Shown here in pieces: positions 9,103 through 16,929 of a DNA stretch of 64,000 nt (positions within the stretch are counted from its first letter, which is position 1; every line of letters starts with the position of its first letter). The notes below the pieces were generated by a model. It was given only the letters and a program-made list of their open reading frames with translations. It did no database searches and had not been told where the DNA came from. Source of the stretch: Thermodesulfovibrio yellowstonii DSM 11347. Its GTDB lineage: Bacteria > Nitrospirota > Thermodesulfovibrionia > Thermodesulfovibrionales > Thermodesulfovibrionaceae. The stretch lies in NCBI RefSeq assembly GCF_000020985.1, contig NC_011296.1, positions 682,001-746,000 on the forward strand. Reading direction: 5' to 3'. The position numbers were made by a program, and so were the translations under genes.

Positions 9103-9345
9103 TTATTTTTTCTTCTCAGCAGGCTTTTCAGGAGCTTTTTCAGGAGCCTTTGGAGCCTCAGGAGCCTTTGGAGCTTCAGGAGCTTTTGGAGCCTCAGGAG
9201 CTTTTTCAGGAGCTGCTGGTGCTGGTGCAGGAGCTGGTGCTGGTGCCTCTGGCTTCTTTGGTTCCTCAGCCTTTTTGCATCCTAATGCGAAGCTAAAGGA
9301 TACCATGAGAATTAAAGAAAGTACTAATGCCAATATTTTTTTCAT
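9103..9345 (-). CDS. Small Pro/Ala/Lys/Glu-rich lipoprotein
   Basis: 80 aa. Residues 1-22 are a signal peptide ending in FALGC, a lipobox-like site (A-L-G-C, weaker than L-A-G-C), followed by a low-complexity tail of repeating (P)EAPKAPEAPKA units and a terminal PAEKKK. The tail has no globular domain and probably spans or lines the periplasm as an extended charged linker. The repetition is at codon level too, so length may vary between strains. AAGGAGGTGA precedes the ATG. A consensus -35 promoter (9412-9441) and a terminator downstream make it a single-gene transcript. No family is recognised. Confidence 0.75.
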   Translation of the reverse strand: MKKILALVLSLILMVSFSFALGCKKAEEPKKPEAPAPAPAPAPAAPEKAPEAPKAPEAPKAPEAPKAPEKAPEKPAEKKK

Positions 9346-9411
9346 CTTCTTTAGTCACCTCCTTTCTCATAGAGAATTTGAACTAAAAACTGAAATCCCT
9401 TTGACTTTATT

Positions 9412-9441
9412 TTTTTACCATTGGTTTTACCTTTTTGTCAA
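9412..9441 (-). promoter_or_regulatory. Sigma-70 promoter of the Pro/Ala-rich lipoprotein gene
   Basis: On the minus strand a perfect TTGACA (9441-9436) is followed after 18 bp by TAAAAA (9417-9412). It lies about 70 bp upstream of the 9345 start codon and just after the stop of the preceding gene. Confidence 0.65.
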
Positions 9442-9458
9442 CCCCTATATACTATTTA

Positions 9459-9830
9459 TTATTTCACCACTACCCTGTGCCCTGTAAGGTTAATGATGAG
9501 TATAACAAGTGCTATTATTAAAAGTGCTAAAATTACAGCTAAACCTGCATCTCCTGCAATTTTTATTTCATCAATTTTTAGAGCAAGCTTATGCAGGGTT
9601 TGTTCATCAAGTGTTGAAAGCCTATCCATAATTTCTTTTTCAGAATAACCAAAATCTTTAAGTCTCTGGGAAACCATTTTCATCTCAAGAAATTTTTGAA
9701 TTTTTTCCAGATCTTGAGTAGTAGAATTAAGAGTCATCTCTGAGGGAATAATTCCAGCACCCGATGATTGCACTGTTCCGATTACTAAAATCGCAACACT
9801 CAAGTAAATAACAAGAATTTTTTTCATCAT
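9459..9830 (-). CDS. PA2779-family small membrane protein
   Basis: 123 aa from ATG at 9830. The pattern is that of the PA2779/DUF6627 family as I recall it: signal peptide (KKILVIYLSVAILVIG), a helical segment with the FLEMKMVSQRLKDFGYSEKEIMDRLSTL type sequence, then one C-terminal membrane helix (about residues 98-116) after a glycine-containing turn. The function of the family is unknown. It usually sits beside a C39-like peptidase/TPR protein (PA2778). Here only a TPR lipoprotein without peptidase lies nearby (10396-10860). The start was chosen because GGAGGTG stands 5 nt before it. Confidence 0.75.
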   Translation of the reverse strand: MMKKILVIYLSVAILVIGTVQSSGAGIIPSEMTLNSTTQDLEKIQKFLEMKMVSQRLKDFGYSEKEIMDRLSTLDEQTLHKLALKIDEIKIAGDAGLAVILALLIIALVILIINLTGHRVVVK

Positions 9831-9863
9831 AAGCACACCTCCGAAATGTTTGGAATTATTTAA

Positions 9864-9902
9864 AAACTTATAATCTCCTGAAAATCAAGAGATGATAAGT
9901 TT
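9864..9902 (-). terminator. Terminator of the TPR lipoprotein-OsmC operon
   Basis: AAACTTATAATCTC and GAGATGATAAGTTT form a 14 bp stem with one mismatch and an 11 nt loop. On the minus strand it continues into a GTTTTTAAAT tract. It lies 55 bp after the OsmC stop. Confidence 0.75.
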
Positions 9903-9956
9903 ATTTAATTTTATTATCCTTCTTCAGTCATTTCATTTTTTAATGATGTCCTAAAG

Positions 9957-10394
9957 CTATTCTATAATTACTTCAAGCGGTGTTATATTCATAAGTCCAT
10001 CTGCTACAGGACAACGGCTTTGTATTTCCTTAATAAATTCTTTCTTTTCAATATCTGTTAAAGCTGCATCTAATTTTACTTTGACAACAATTTTGTAAAA
10101 TCCTGGTCTTGGTTGTTTAGATTTACCGAGTAATACATCATAATCAATTTCTCCTTCTACAGAAACATCAAAATTTTTTAATTCTATATTTTTTTGTTTA
10201 GCAATAATAACAGCCATTGAACAAATACAGCTACCAAGAGCAGCGAGCAAATGTTCAAGAGGAGTTATCCCTTTATTTTTTCCACCTGAATCTTCAGGTT
10301 GATCAACATAGATTATATGATTTCGGGCTTTTACCTCAATAAGAAAATTTTCAATCCATTTTGTGTCTACTTTAATTTTTTTTACCATAGCCAT
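9957..10394 (-). CDS. OsmC/Ohr-family protein
   Basis: 145 aa, family length. OsmC-fold proteins are thiol peroxidases that reduce organic hydroperoxides. Both redox cysteines are in place: one in ALGSCICSM (about residue 58, with a second cysteine two residues on), the other in SRCPVADG (about residue 128). The N-terminal beta sheet segment and the GGKNKGITPLEHLLAALG loop are typical of the YhfA/OsmC branch. It starts 1 bp after the TPR lipoprotein stop, with GGAGGG before the ATG, so the two form an operon. The substrate is not known. Confidence 0.88.
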   Translation of the reverse strand: MAMVKKIKVDTKWIENFLIEVKARNHIIYVDQPEDSGGKNKGITPLEHLLAALGSCICSMAVIIAKQKNIELKNFDVSVEGEIDYDVLLGKSKQPRPGFYKIVVKVKLDAALTDIEKKEFIKEIQSRCPVADGLMNITPLEVIIE

Positions 10395-10395
10395 T

Positions 10396-10860
10396 TTATT
10401 CCCTCCTGTTTTTTATATTAAGTTTTTTAATTTTTTCAAGTGTATCCTGATAAATTTTAACTTTATCTGAATTGTCTTTTTCAATTTCTAATGCTTTTTT
10501 TACCATGTCTTCAGCTTCATCAAGATTTTTATTTTTTATGCAATAAATCCATGCCAGATTATTATAGGCATCAGCGAGTTTATCATTTTTTTTGATTGCT
10601 TTTTTATAGTAATCTTCTGCTTTGTCATATTCTCCCTGATTTAAATATAAATTTCCGAGAAAGAGTAATCCTCTCGCATCGGATTTTGAAGCTTCTTCAT
10701 AATGTTTTTTAGCTTCTTCAATAAGTCCTTTTTTTTCATAGTTTAATCCGAGTTGAAGATGCTCTTGAGGAGTTAAAGGGTCGTGTAAAACAACAATTTG
10801 AGGCATACTGCAGCCTGTTATTATAATAAGGCAGATTGCTATTAGCAATTGTAACAGCAT
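10396..10860 (-). CDS. TPR-repeat lipoprotein
   Basis: 154 aa. The signal peptide ends in a good lipobox (ITGC at about residues 14-17), so it should be lipid-anchored and periplasm-facing. It is followed by about three tetratricopeptide repeats (HLQLGLNYEKKGLIEEAKKHY; LFLGNLYLNQGEYDKAEDYY; AYNNLAWIYCIKNKNLDEAE). TPRs serve protein-protein contacts; a partner cannot be named. It resembles the TPR half of PA2778-type proteins but the C39 peptidase half is missing. The ATG follows TATAAT by exactly 6 nt, without a Shine-Dalgarno. Confidence 0.82.
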   Translation of the reverse strand: MLLQLLIAICLIIITGCSMPQIVVLHDPLTPQEHLQLGLNYEKKGLIEEAKKHYEEASKSDARGLLFLGNLYLNQGEYDKAEDYYKKAIKKNDKLADAYNNLAWIYCIKNKNLDEAEDMVKKALEIEKDNSDKVKIYQDTLEKIKKLNIKNRRE

Positions 10861-10896
10861 TGTGTAATTATATCATAAAATAGTTATAATTAATTC
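10861..10896. promoter_or_regulatory. Divergent leaderless promoters (TPR lipoprotein / priA)
   Basis: The 36 bp gap holds two TATAAT boxes pointing outward. The minus-strand box (10872-10867) ends 6 nt from the ATG at 10860. The plus-strand box (10885-10890) ends 6 nt from the ATG at 10897. Neither gene has a Shine-Dalgarno. The -35 regions must overlap each other or the opposite gene, so the two promoters may compete for polymerase. Confidence 0.7.
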
Positions 10897-12774
10897 ATGC
10901 CTTATTTTAATGTGTCCATTCCTCTTAAACTTAAGACACTTACTTATCAATATGATGAAGAACTAAATTTAAAAGGATTCGCTGTTCAGGTGCCGCTGAG
11001 AAACAGAGTTGTTGAAGGGATTGTTATAAATAAAACAGACAAACCTGATAAAACCGTTCAAATAAAAAAAATTCAAACAGTTATTGGTAAAGCCTATGAA
11101 GAGAAATTTATAGATTTTCTTCAATGGATGAGTTCTTACTATATTTCGGAGATGGGTTCTGTTCTCAGGGTTACTTTTTTTGAAGAAGTGATAGATTTGC
11201 TTAGCGAAAGAAAAAGCAAAAAAAGATTAAAGGAAAAGAATCCGCCTGCAGAACCTATTTCATTCAATGTAGAGAATTATTTCTTAAACAATGAAACTAT
11301 TTCAAAGATTATTAACCTCACAAGGGTAGGAAGTTATAAAACATTTCTTATTCAATGTCCTGATTTTTTATATGAAATAAAACTAATGATTAAAGTTGTA
11401 AGAGAGCTTTTATCTGAAGATGGAACGATTCTTTTAATAATGCCTGAAATAAAAGAGGCTCAGAGACTGTTTAATCTTTTGAGGAGTTTTAATAATCAGA
11501 TTGTTCTTCTTCATAGTGGGATGAAACATTCTGAACTTTTATTTTCAATAAAAGAAATAGTTGCAAATAAAGCAAAAATTATTGTAGGGACAAGGTTTGC
11601 TGTATTTGCACCTGTAAAAAAGCTTTCTTTGATTATGGTTGGACAGGAGTCAAGCTGGCTTTACAAAGCAGAAGAGTCTCCGAGATATCATGCAAGAGAT
11701 TGCGCTGTCATGAGAGGTTTTATTGAAGGCTGTCCTGTTGTGCTTACAGATTTTATGCCCTCAACAGTATCTTATTATAATGCACTTAGGAGTAAATATG
11801 AATTAATAGACGATTTCAATCAATCAAAGCATCCTAACATAAAGATTTTAAGACAGCCTTATCAAAGCATTTTTCATCCAGAAGCGTTGCTTTATCTGAA
11901 GCTTTATCAAAAAGAAGGAATTCTTGTTACATCTCCAAGAAGCGGATATAGTCTTTTGAGATGTTCAGAATGTGGAGAAGTTATTAAGTGTGAAAAATGT
12001 GGATATAGTATGATTTTTCGTAAATCTACGAGATTACTTGAATGTTTTAGATGCGGAATTGTAATGAAAATTTCCGAACAATGTCCTTATTGTTCAGGAG
12101 TAGACATGCATTCAGTGGGAGTTGGAGTTGAACGCATTACAGAGGAACTTAAAAATATTTTTTCAGACAAACATGTTGAAATTAAAGAGATAGATTTAGA
12201 ATCCGAGCAGTTTCAGGGAATTTGGGTTGGACAGACAGGTAAAATAAAAAAAGGATATATTGCTGATTTTAAAGGAGCTGTTATTGTAGATTTTGATTTT
12301 TTTCTTTCTATACCTGATTACAGAACTTTTGAAAAGGCTTTTGCAAAAGTTTTATCAATCTGTCAGTTAATTAAACAAGATGGAACTTTATTTATTCAGA
12401 CAAGAAATCCTGGTGGAGAGATTTTTAAATTTATTCGCTCTTACAATTTTAAAGATTTTTACCTTTATGAGTTAAAACACAGAGAACAAACGGGTTTCCC
12501 TCCTTTTTCAAGGCTTATTAAATTGATGATAAAAACTAAAAAAACATTTCCATATGAAACCTTAGATAAAGTTAAAGAGTTTTTAAAAAATCATATTTCA
12601 GGAGAGATTATTGGACCTCTTAAAAATCAAGATAAAGAAGAATTTATGTTTATTTTCCGCTCAAAGGATAAAAAAAGACTCATAGATGAATTAACAGGTG
12701 CTATTGCAACATTGAGAACTTTTAAAGGCATTTCTTTTAAATTTGAAGTAGACCCTGTGAGTTTAAAAATCTAA
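10897..12774 (+). CDS. priA: PriA-like primosomal protein with degenerate helicase motifs
   Basis: 625 aa, shorter than E. coli PriA (about 730). The N-terminal DNA-binding domain (YFNVSIPLKLKTLTYQYDE onward) and the zinc module are intact (CSECGEVIKCEKCGYS ... CFRCG ... CPYC, about residues 355-400). The C-terminal REQTGFPPFSRLI segment is typical. The helicase core is ruined. Where GVTGSGKTE should be (about 145-160) there is SYKTFLIQCPDF. The DEEH box is VGQES (about 248-252). The QVAGRAGR motif is SICQLIKQ. It should still bind forks and partners but not hydrolyse ATP. Actinobacterial PriA shows a comparable loss. It ends overlapping ribF (convergent) by 12 bp. Confidence 0.9.
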   Translation: MPYFNVSIPLKLKTLTYQYDEELNLKGFAVQVPLRNRVVEGIVINKTDKPDKTVQIKKIQTVIGKAYEEKFIDFLQWMSSYYISEMGSVLRVTFFEEVIDLLSERKSKKRLKEKNPPAEPISFNVENYFLNNETISKIINLTRVGSYKTFLIQCPDFLYEIKLMIKVVRELLSEDGTILLIMPEIKEAQRLFNLLRSFNNQIVLLHSGMKHSELLFSIKEIVANKAKIIVGTRFAVFAPVKKLSLIMVGQESSWLYKAEESPRYHARDCAVMRGFIEGCPVVLTDFMPSTVSYYNALRSKYELIDDFNQSKHPNIKILRQPYQSIFHPEALLYLKLYQKEGILVTSPRSGYSLLRCSECGEVIKCEKCGYSMIFRKSTRLLECFRCGIVMKISEQCPYCSGVDMHSVGVGVERITEELKNIFSDKHVEIKEIDLESEQFQGIWVGQTGKIKKGYIADFKGAVIVDFDFFLSIPDYRTFEKAFAKVLSICQLIKQDGTLFIQTRNPGGEIFKFIRSYNFKDFYLYELKHREQTGFPPFSRLIKLMIKTKKTFPYETLDKVKEFLKNHISGEIIGPLKNQDKEEFMFIFRSKDKKRLIDELTGAIATLRTFKGISFKFEVDPVSLKI

Positions 12775-13716
12775 GAATAGTCTGGTTCTGTCTTGTTTAA
12801 AAACTTTTTTTGCCATTTCAATATCATGGGCAATATTTTTTTTAAGTTCATCAGGTGAATTAAATTTTTTTTCATCTCTAAGTCTTGCAATAAAATGGAC
12901 TCTGATAGTTTTACCAAGTAGATTTTCTTTAAAATCAAAAATGTGAACTTCGTAACTCATATTTACATTGTTAAAGGTGGGATTCTTGCCAATATTTGCA
13001 ACTCCTTTAAAGGTTTTTGATAAATGGGGTATGGTTACCTTAACAGCATAAACTCCTTCCTTTGGAATAATTTCCTGAATAGGTGCTATATTTGCCGTAG
13101 GATATCCAAGAACTGTTGAGCCTCTTCCTAAACCTTTTATAACATCACCGTCTATGTGATAAGCTCTTCCCAGAAAAAGATTTGCCTCTTTTATATTCCC
13201 ATCATTAAGAGCATTTCTTACAGCGGTACTGCTTAATATTTTCCCTTTGCTCTTGTATGCTTTAAGTACAGTAACTTTAAATCCGTAAAATAGACCAAGT
13301 TTCTTAAGTAAGTACCTATCTCCTTTTCTTCCTCTACCAAATCTGTAATCATAACCTACTACAACCCATTTTGCATTAAGTTTCTCAACGAGTATATCCT
13401 TTACAAAATCTTCTGCCTCTATTTGAGCAAATTCACGGGTAAAAGGTATTAAGATTGTTATATCCACTCCGCATTTTTCAATTAATTTAAGCTTATCGTC
13501 CGTTGTTGTAATTAGTCTTAATGGATGCTCTTTAAAAAGAACTTTTATTGGATGAGGGTGAAAGGTAATTACCACACTTTTTCCATTTATCTGAGAAGCT
13601 TTTCTTTTTAAATAATCAAAAATTTTCTGATGTCCTATATGCACACCGTCAAAATTTCCTATGGTTATTACTGTATTTTTAGCTTCCAGTTTTTCAATCC
13701 CTCTAATTACCTGCAT
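12763..13716 (-). CDS. ribF: Bifunctional riboflavin kinase / FAD synthetase RibF
   Basis: 317 aa, full length. The N-terminal FMN adenylyltransferase domain has GNFDGVHIGH (about residues 22-31) and GYDYRFGRGRKGD. The C-terminal riboflavin kinase domain has GRGSTVLGYPTANI (about residues 197-210). It converts riboflavin to FMN and then FAD with ATP. The start overlaps the end of coaE by 14 bp. coaE itself overlaps mutS by 8 bp, so mutS-coaE-ribF is one operon with translational coupling. Confidence 0.96.
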   Translation of the reverse strand: MQVIRGIEKLEAKNTVITIGNFDGVHIGHQKIFDYLKRKASQINGKSVVITFHPHPIKVLFKEHPLRLITTTDDKLKLIEKCGVDITILIPFTREFAQIEAEDFVKDILVEKLNAKWVVVGYDYRFGRGRKGDRYLLKKLGLFYGFKVTVLKAYKSKGKILSSTAVRNALNDGNIKEANLFLGRAYHIDGDVIKGLGRGSTVLGYPTANIAPIQEIIPKEGVYAVKVTIPHLSKTFKGVANIGKNPTFNNVNMSYEVHIFDFKENLLGKTIRVHFIARLRDEKKFNSPDELKKNIAHDIEMAKKVFKQDRTRLFLDF

Positions 13717-14314
13717 ATTTTCTCTCCATTGCTATTAGTTTTTGAAATATTGCTTCTACCTGCTGAGCAGTTTCTTCAAGTGTCCCTGAATTATTTATTA
13801 TATAATCAGACTTTGATTTTTTCATCTCAATGGGAAATTGACATTTTAATCTTCTAAAAGCTTCTTCCTTAGAGATTCCTTTTTTTTCAAGTCGTTCTAA
13901 GGCAATTTCTTCTGAAGTGAAAACAGTAATTATAAGGTCAAACTTATTCTGATATCCTCTCTCAAAAATAATTGGTGCTTCTACTACCACAATTATGGGT
14001 TCTCCTCTCTGAGGTATGTTTTTTACTATCTCGTCAACCTTTTCAAAAACTCGTGGATGAAGAATATTTTCAAGATAAATTCTCATCAAAGGATTTTCAA
14101 AGACTATGCTTGAAATGTATTTTTTATTCAGTTTGCCATTTGTTATAACTTCATTACCAAATAATTTTTTTATCTCTTCTATTACCTCAGGCTCTTCTAA
14201 AAGAGTTTCCACGATTTTATCAGCACTTATTACATAAGCACCTAATTTTTTAAAAAGTTCTGCTACGGTGCTTTTACCCATCCCGAAATTTCCTGTAAGT
14301 CCTATCTTAATCAT
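13703..14314 (-). CDS. coaE: Dephospho-CoA kinase
   Basis: 203 aa. CoaE phosphorylates the 3'-hydroxyl of dephospho-CoA, the last step of coenzyme A synthesis. The Walker A loop is GNFGMGKST (residues 8-16), followed by the ISADKI element with its acidic residue and VEAPIIFERG in the lid/CoA region. Length and order fit the family. It lies between mutS and ribF with overlaps on both sides, so it depends on the mutS promoter. Confidence 0.95.
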   Translation of the reverse strand: MIKIGLTGNFGMGKSTVAELFKKLGAYVISADKIVETLLEEPEVIEEIKKLFGNEVITNGKLNKKYISSIVFENPLMRIYLENILHPRVFEKVDEIVKNIPQRGEPIIVVVEAPIIFERGYQNKFDLIITVFTSEEIALERLEKKGISKEEAFRRLKCQFPIEMKKSKSDYIINNSGTLEETAQQVEAIFQKLIAMERKYAGN

Positions 14315-16874
14315 TCTTTAGCATCTCCTTTAATTCTTTCAATTTTTTCAATGCCTTCTGAGGATTTAAAGAGTCTATATCAATCTTTGAAAGCTCTGCT
14401 TTTATAGGGTCTCCCTGAAAGAACAGATCAAGCTGTCTTGCCCTTATGGGAAAAACTTGAAATTCCTTTTTCTCAAGTCTATGAAGAATCTCTCTTGCCC
14501 TATTTAATATCTCTAAAGGAAGCCCAGCAAGACGAGCAACCTGAATTCCATAGCTTTTATCTGCTCCACCTTCCTGTATTTTTCTCAAAAATATTATTTC
14601 ATCCCCCCATTCTTTTACAACAACAGTGAAATTTTTTATGCAATCAAGGTTAAATGCAAGGTCAGTAAGCTCATGATAATGTGTAGCAAAAAGGGTTCTT
14701 GCTTTTATTTTTTCAGCAATGTATTCTACCACTGACCAAGCTATGCTTATTCCGTCAAAGGTACTTGTCCCTCTTCCTACTTCATCAAGAATTATAAAAC
14801 TTTTAGGTGTGGCATTATTAAGAATATTTGCAGTCTCAATCATTTCCACCATAAATGTGCTCTGTCCTTTTGCAAGATAATCAGAAGCACCTATGCGAGT
14901 GAAGATTCTATCAACAATTCCTATCTTTGCATATTTTGCTGGAACAAAGGAACCAATCTGAGCCATCAAAACTATCAAAGCATTTTGTCTCATATATGTA
15001 GATTTTCCTGCCATATTTGGTCCTGTAAGAATTATTATCCTTTGGTCAGCTGGACCGATTAAAAGATCATTGGGAATAAATCTTCCTTCATAAAGCTTTC
15101 CAAGTTGAATGAGTCTTTCAATTACAGGGTGTCTGCCATCTTTTATCTCTATAATATCCTCTTCATTTATCTCAGGTCTCACGTAGTTATATTTTGAGGC
15201 AACCTTTGCAAGTGAAAGAAGAAAATCAATAAACCCTATTGTTTCTCCATTATTAAGTATCTTATCAGTAAAAGGTAAAATTGAATTTACCAATTCTATA
15301 AAGAGTTCCTGCTCAAGTATTTTAAGCTTTTCCTCAGCGCTCATTATTTTTAACTCAAGCTCTTTGAGTTCTTCTGTAATAAATCTCTCTGCATTTGCGA
15401 GAGTTTGTTTCCTTATATAATGAGATGGAACAAGGTGAAGATTTGGCTTTGTTACTTCTATATAGTATCCAAAGACTCTGTTATATCCAATTTTAAGTGA
15501 ATTTATTCCTGTTTTTTTTCTTTCCTCAGCTTCCATATTGAGTATATATTTTTTACTTTCAGTTCTTAATGCTCTAAGTTCGTCTATGGTTGAATTATAT
15601 CCATCTCTGAAAATGCCACCTTCTGTTATTACAGGAGGAGGATTTTCTGTCAAAGCATTCTCTATCTTTGTCACAAGCTCATTTAGTTCGTATAGAGAAT
15701 TATAAAGGCTATTTAGTATTTCTGTTTTATTTCTCAAAACTTCTCTTAATTCTGGAATTCTTTTTAAAGCATTCTTGAGGGAGTTAAGTTCCTTTGGATT
15801 TATACTTTTGCCTTTAATCTTGAGAGCAATTCTTTCAATATCTGGGAAATCCTTCAGAATTTTTTCTAATTTCTCTCTCAATAGATAATCTCCACAAAAA
15901 GCCTCAATACCATCAAATCTTTTTTCTATTTCTGATATATTTAGAAGTGGACAGGATAATGTATTTTTAAGGAAGCGAGCTCCCATAGGTGTAAGCGTTT
16001 CATCTAATACCCATATTAGAGAACCTTCCCGACTACCATCAAGGGATACAAAAATCTCAAGATTTTTTTTGGTAGAAGCATCAAGAAGCATAAACTCAGA
16101 AAGATTTAATATCTTTATACCTTTAAACTCCGTTTGCTGTTTATTTTCTTCAAGATATTTTAAGAGTGCACCTCCTGCTGAAATAGCATTAGAGAATTCC
16201 TCTGCTCCATAGCTTTTAAGAGAGGCTACTTTGAAATGCTCCAAGAGAGTTTTATACGCAAGGAGATAATCAAATTTCCAGTCTTCAATGAAAGTCTTGT
16301 TATAAGAGGATATTTCAAATTTTAGGCTATCCTCAAAACTTGCAGGAATAAGAATCTCTTTTGGTTCAAACCTTTCAATTTCATCAGTAATATTTTTATC
16401 TGTCTCATAAAGGAAAAACTGTCCTGTGGTAATATCTGCTAAGGCTATCCCGATTTTCCCTTTAGATGGATATATGGACATAATATATATGTTCTCTCTA
16501 ACGCCTTCTGGTAGATAAGTTCCAGGAGTCAAAACCTTTATAACTTCTCTTTCTACAATTCCTTTTGAGGTTTTAGGGTCTCCTATTTGTTCACATATTG
16601 CCACCTTATAGCCTTCACGGAGAAGTTTTTCAATATATGAATCTGCTGAAAAATATGGTATACCACACATAGGAATAGCCTTTTCCTTTGATTTATCTCT
16701 TGATGTTAAAGTTATTCCCAGTATCTTGGAAGCAATAACAGCATCTTCTCCAAACATCTCATAAAAATCACCGAGTCTAAAAAAAACTATAGCATCCTTA
16801 TATTGCTCTTTAACTCTTAGATACTGACGCATAAGAGGAGTAAGTTCTTCTTGTGAGACTTCCATAGAGTTCAT
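14307..16874 (-). CDS. mutS: DNA mismatch repair protein MutS
   Basis: 855 aa from the ATG at 16874. The mismatch-reading F-x-E is F37-Y38-E39 in GDFYEMF. Domains follow in normal order: mismatch binding, connector, lever/clamp (about 270-560), then the ATPase with GPNMAGKSTYMRQ (Walker A), DEVGRGTSTFDG (Walker B/signature) and ATHYHELTDL. The C-terminus is a short helical dimer region. An in-frame TTG 24 nt upstream exists. I prefer 16874 because TATAAT ends exactly 6 nt before it, as for other genes here; a third ATG is at 16865. No mutL lies nearby. Confidence 0.96.
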   Translation of the reverse strand: MNSMEVSQEELTPLMRQYLRVKEQYKDAIVFFRLGDFYEMFGEDAVIASKILGITLTSRDKSKEKAIPMCGIPYFSADSYIEKLLREGYKVAICEQIGDPKTSKGIVEREVIKVLTPGTYLPEGVRENIYIMSIYPSKGKIGIALADITTGQFFLYETDKNITDEIERFEPKEILIPASFEDSLKFEISSYNKTFIEDWKFDYLLAYKTLLEHFKVASLKSYGAEEFSNAISAGGALLKYLEENKQQTEFKGIKILNLSEFMLLDASTKKNLEIFVSLDGSREGSLIWVLDETLTPMGARFLKNTLSCPLLNISEIEKRFDGIEAFCGDYLLREKLEKILKDFPDIERIALKIKGKSINPKELNSLKNALKRIPELREVLRNKTEILNSLYNSLYELNELVTKIENALTENPPPVITEGGIFRDGYNSTIDELRALRTESKKYILNMEAEERKKTGINSLKIGYNRVFGYYIEVTKPNLHLVPSHYIRKQTLANAERFITEELKELELKIMSAEEKLKILEQELFIELVNSILPFTDKILNNGETIGFIDFLLSLAKVASKYNYVRPEINEEDIIEIKDGRHPVIERLIQLGKLYEGRFIPNDLLIGPADQRIIILTGPNMAGKSTYMRQNALIVLMAQIGSFVPAKYAKIGIVDRIFTRIGASDYLAKGQSTFMVEMIETANILNNATPKSFIILDEVGRGTSTFDGISIAWSVVEYIAEKIKARTLFATHYHELTDLAFNLDCIKNFTVVVKEWGDEIIFLRKIQEGGADKSYGIQVARLAGLPLEILNRAREILHRLEKKEFQVFPIRARQLDLFFQGDPIKAELSKIDIDSLNPQKALKKLKELKEMLKND

Positions 16875-16880
16875 TTTTTT

Positions 16881-16886
16881 ATTATA
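16881..16886 (-). promoter_or_regulatory. -10 element for leaderless mutS mRNA
   Basis: On the minus strand TATAAT (16886-16881) is followed by AAAAAA and the ATG at 16874. No Shine-Dalgarno is at usable spacing. The -35 region is weak. Confidence 0.55.
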
Positions 16887-16929
16887 CAGTATTGACAACT
16901 CCGCCTAAAATGTTCTATTTTTAACTGCG

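Noticed and set aside
9109-9276. Tandem repeats resembling a CRISPR or minisatellite.
   Set aside because: They are in-frame Pro/Ala/Lys/Glu codon repeats in a lipoprotein gene; there are no spacers. No CRISPR array was seen anywhere in the window.
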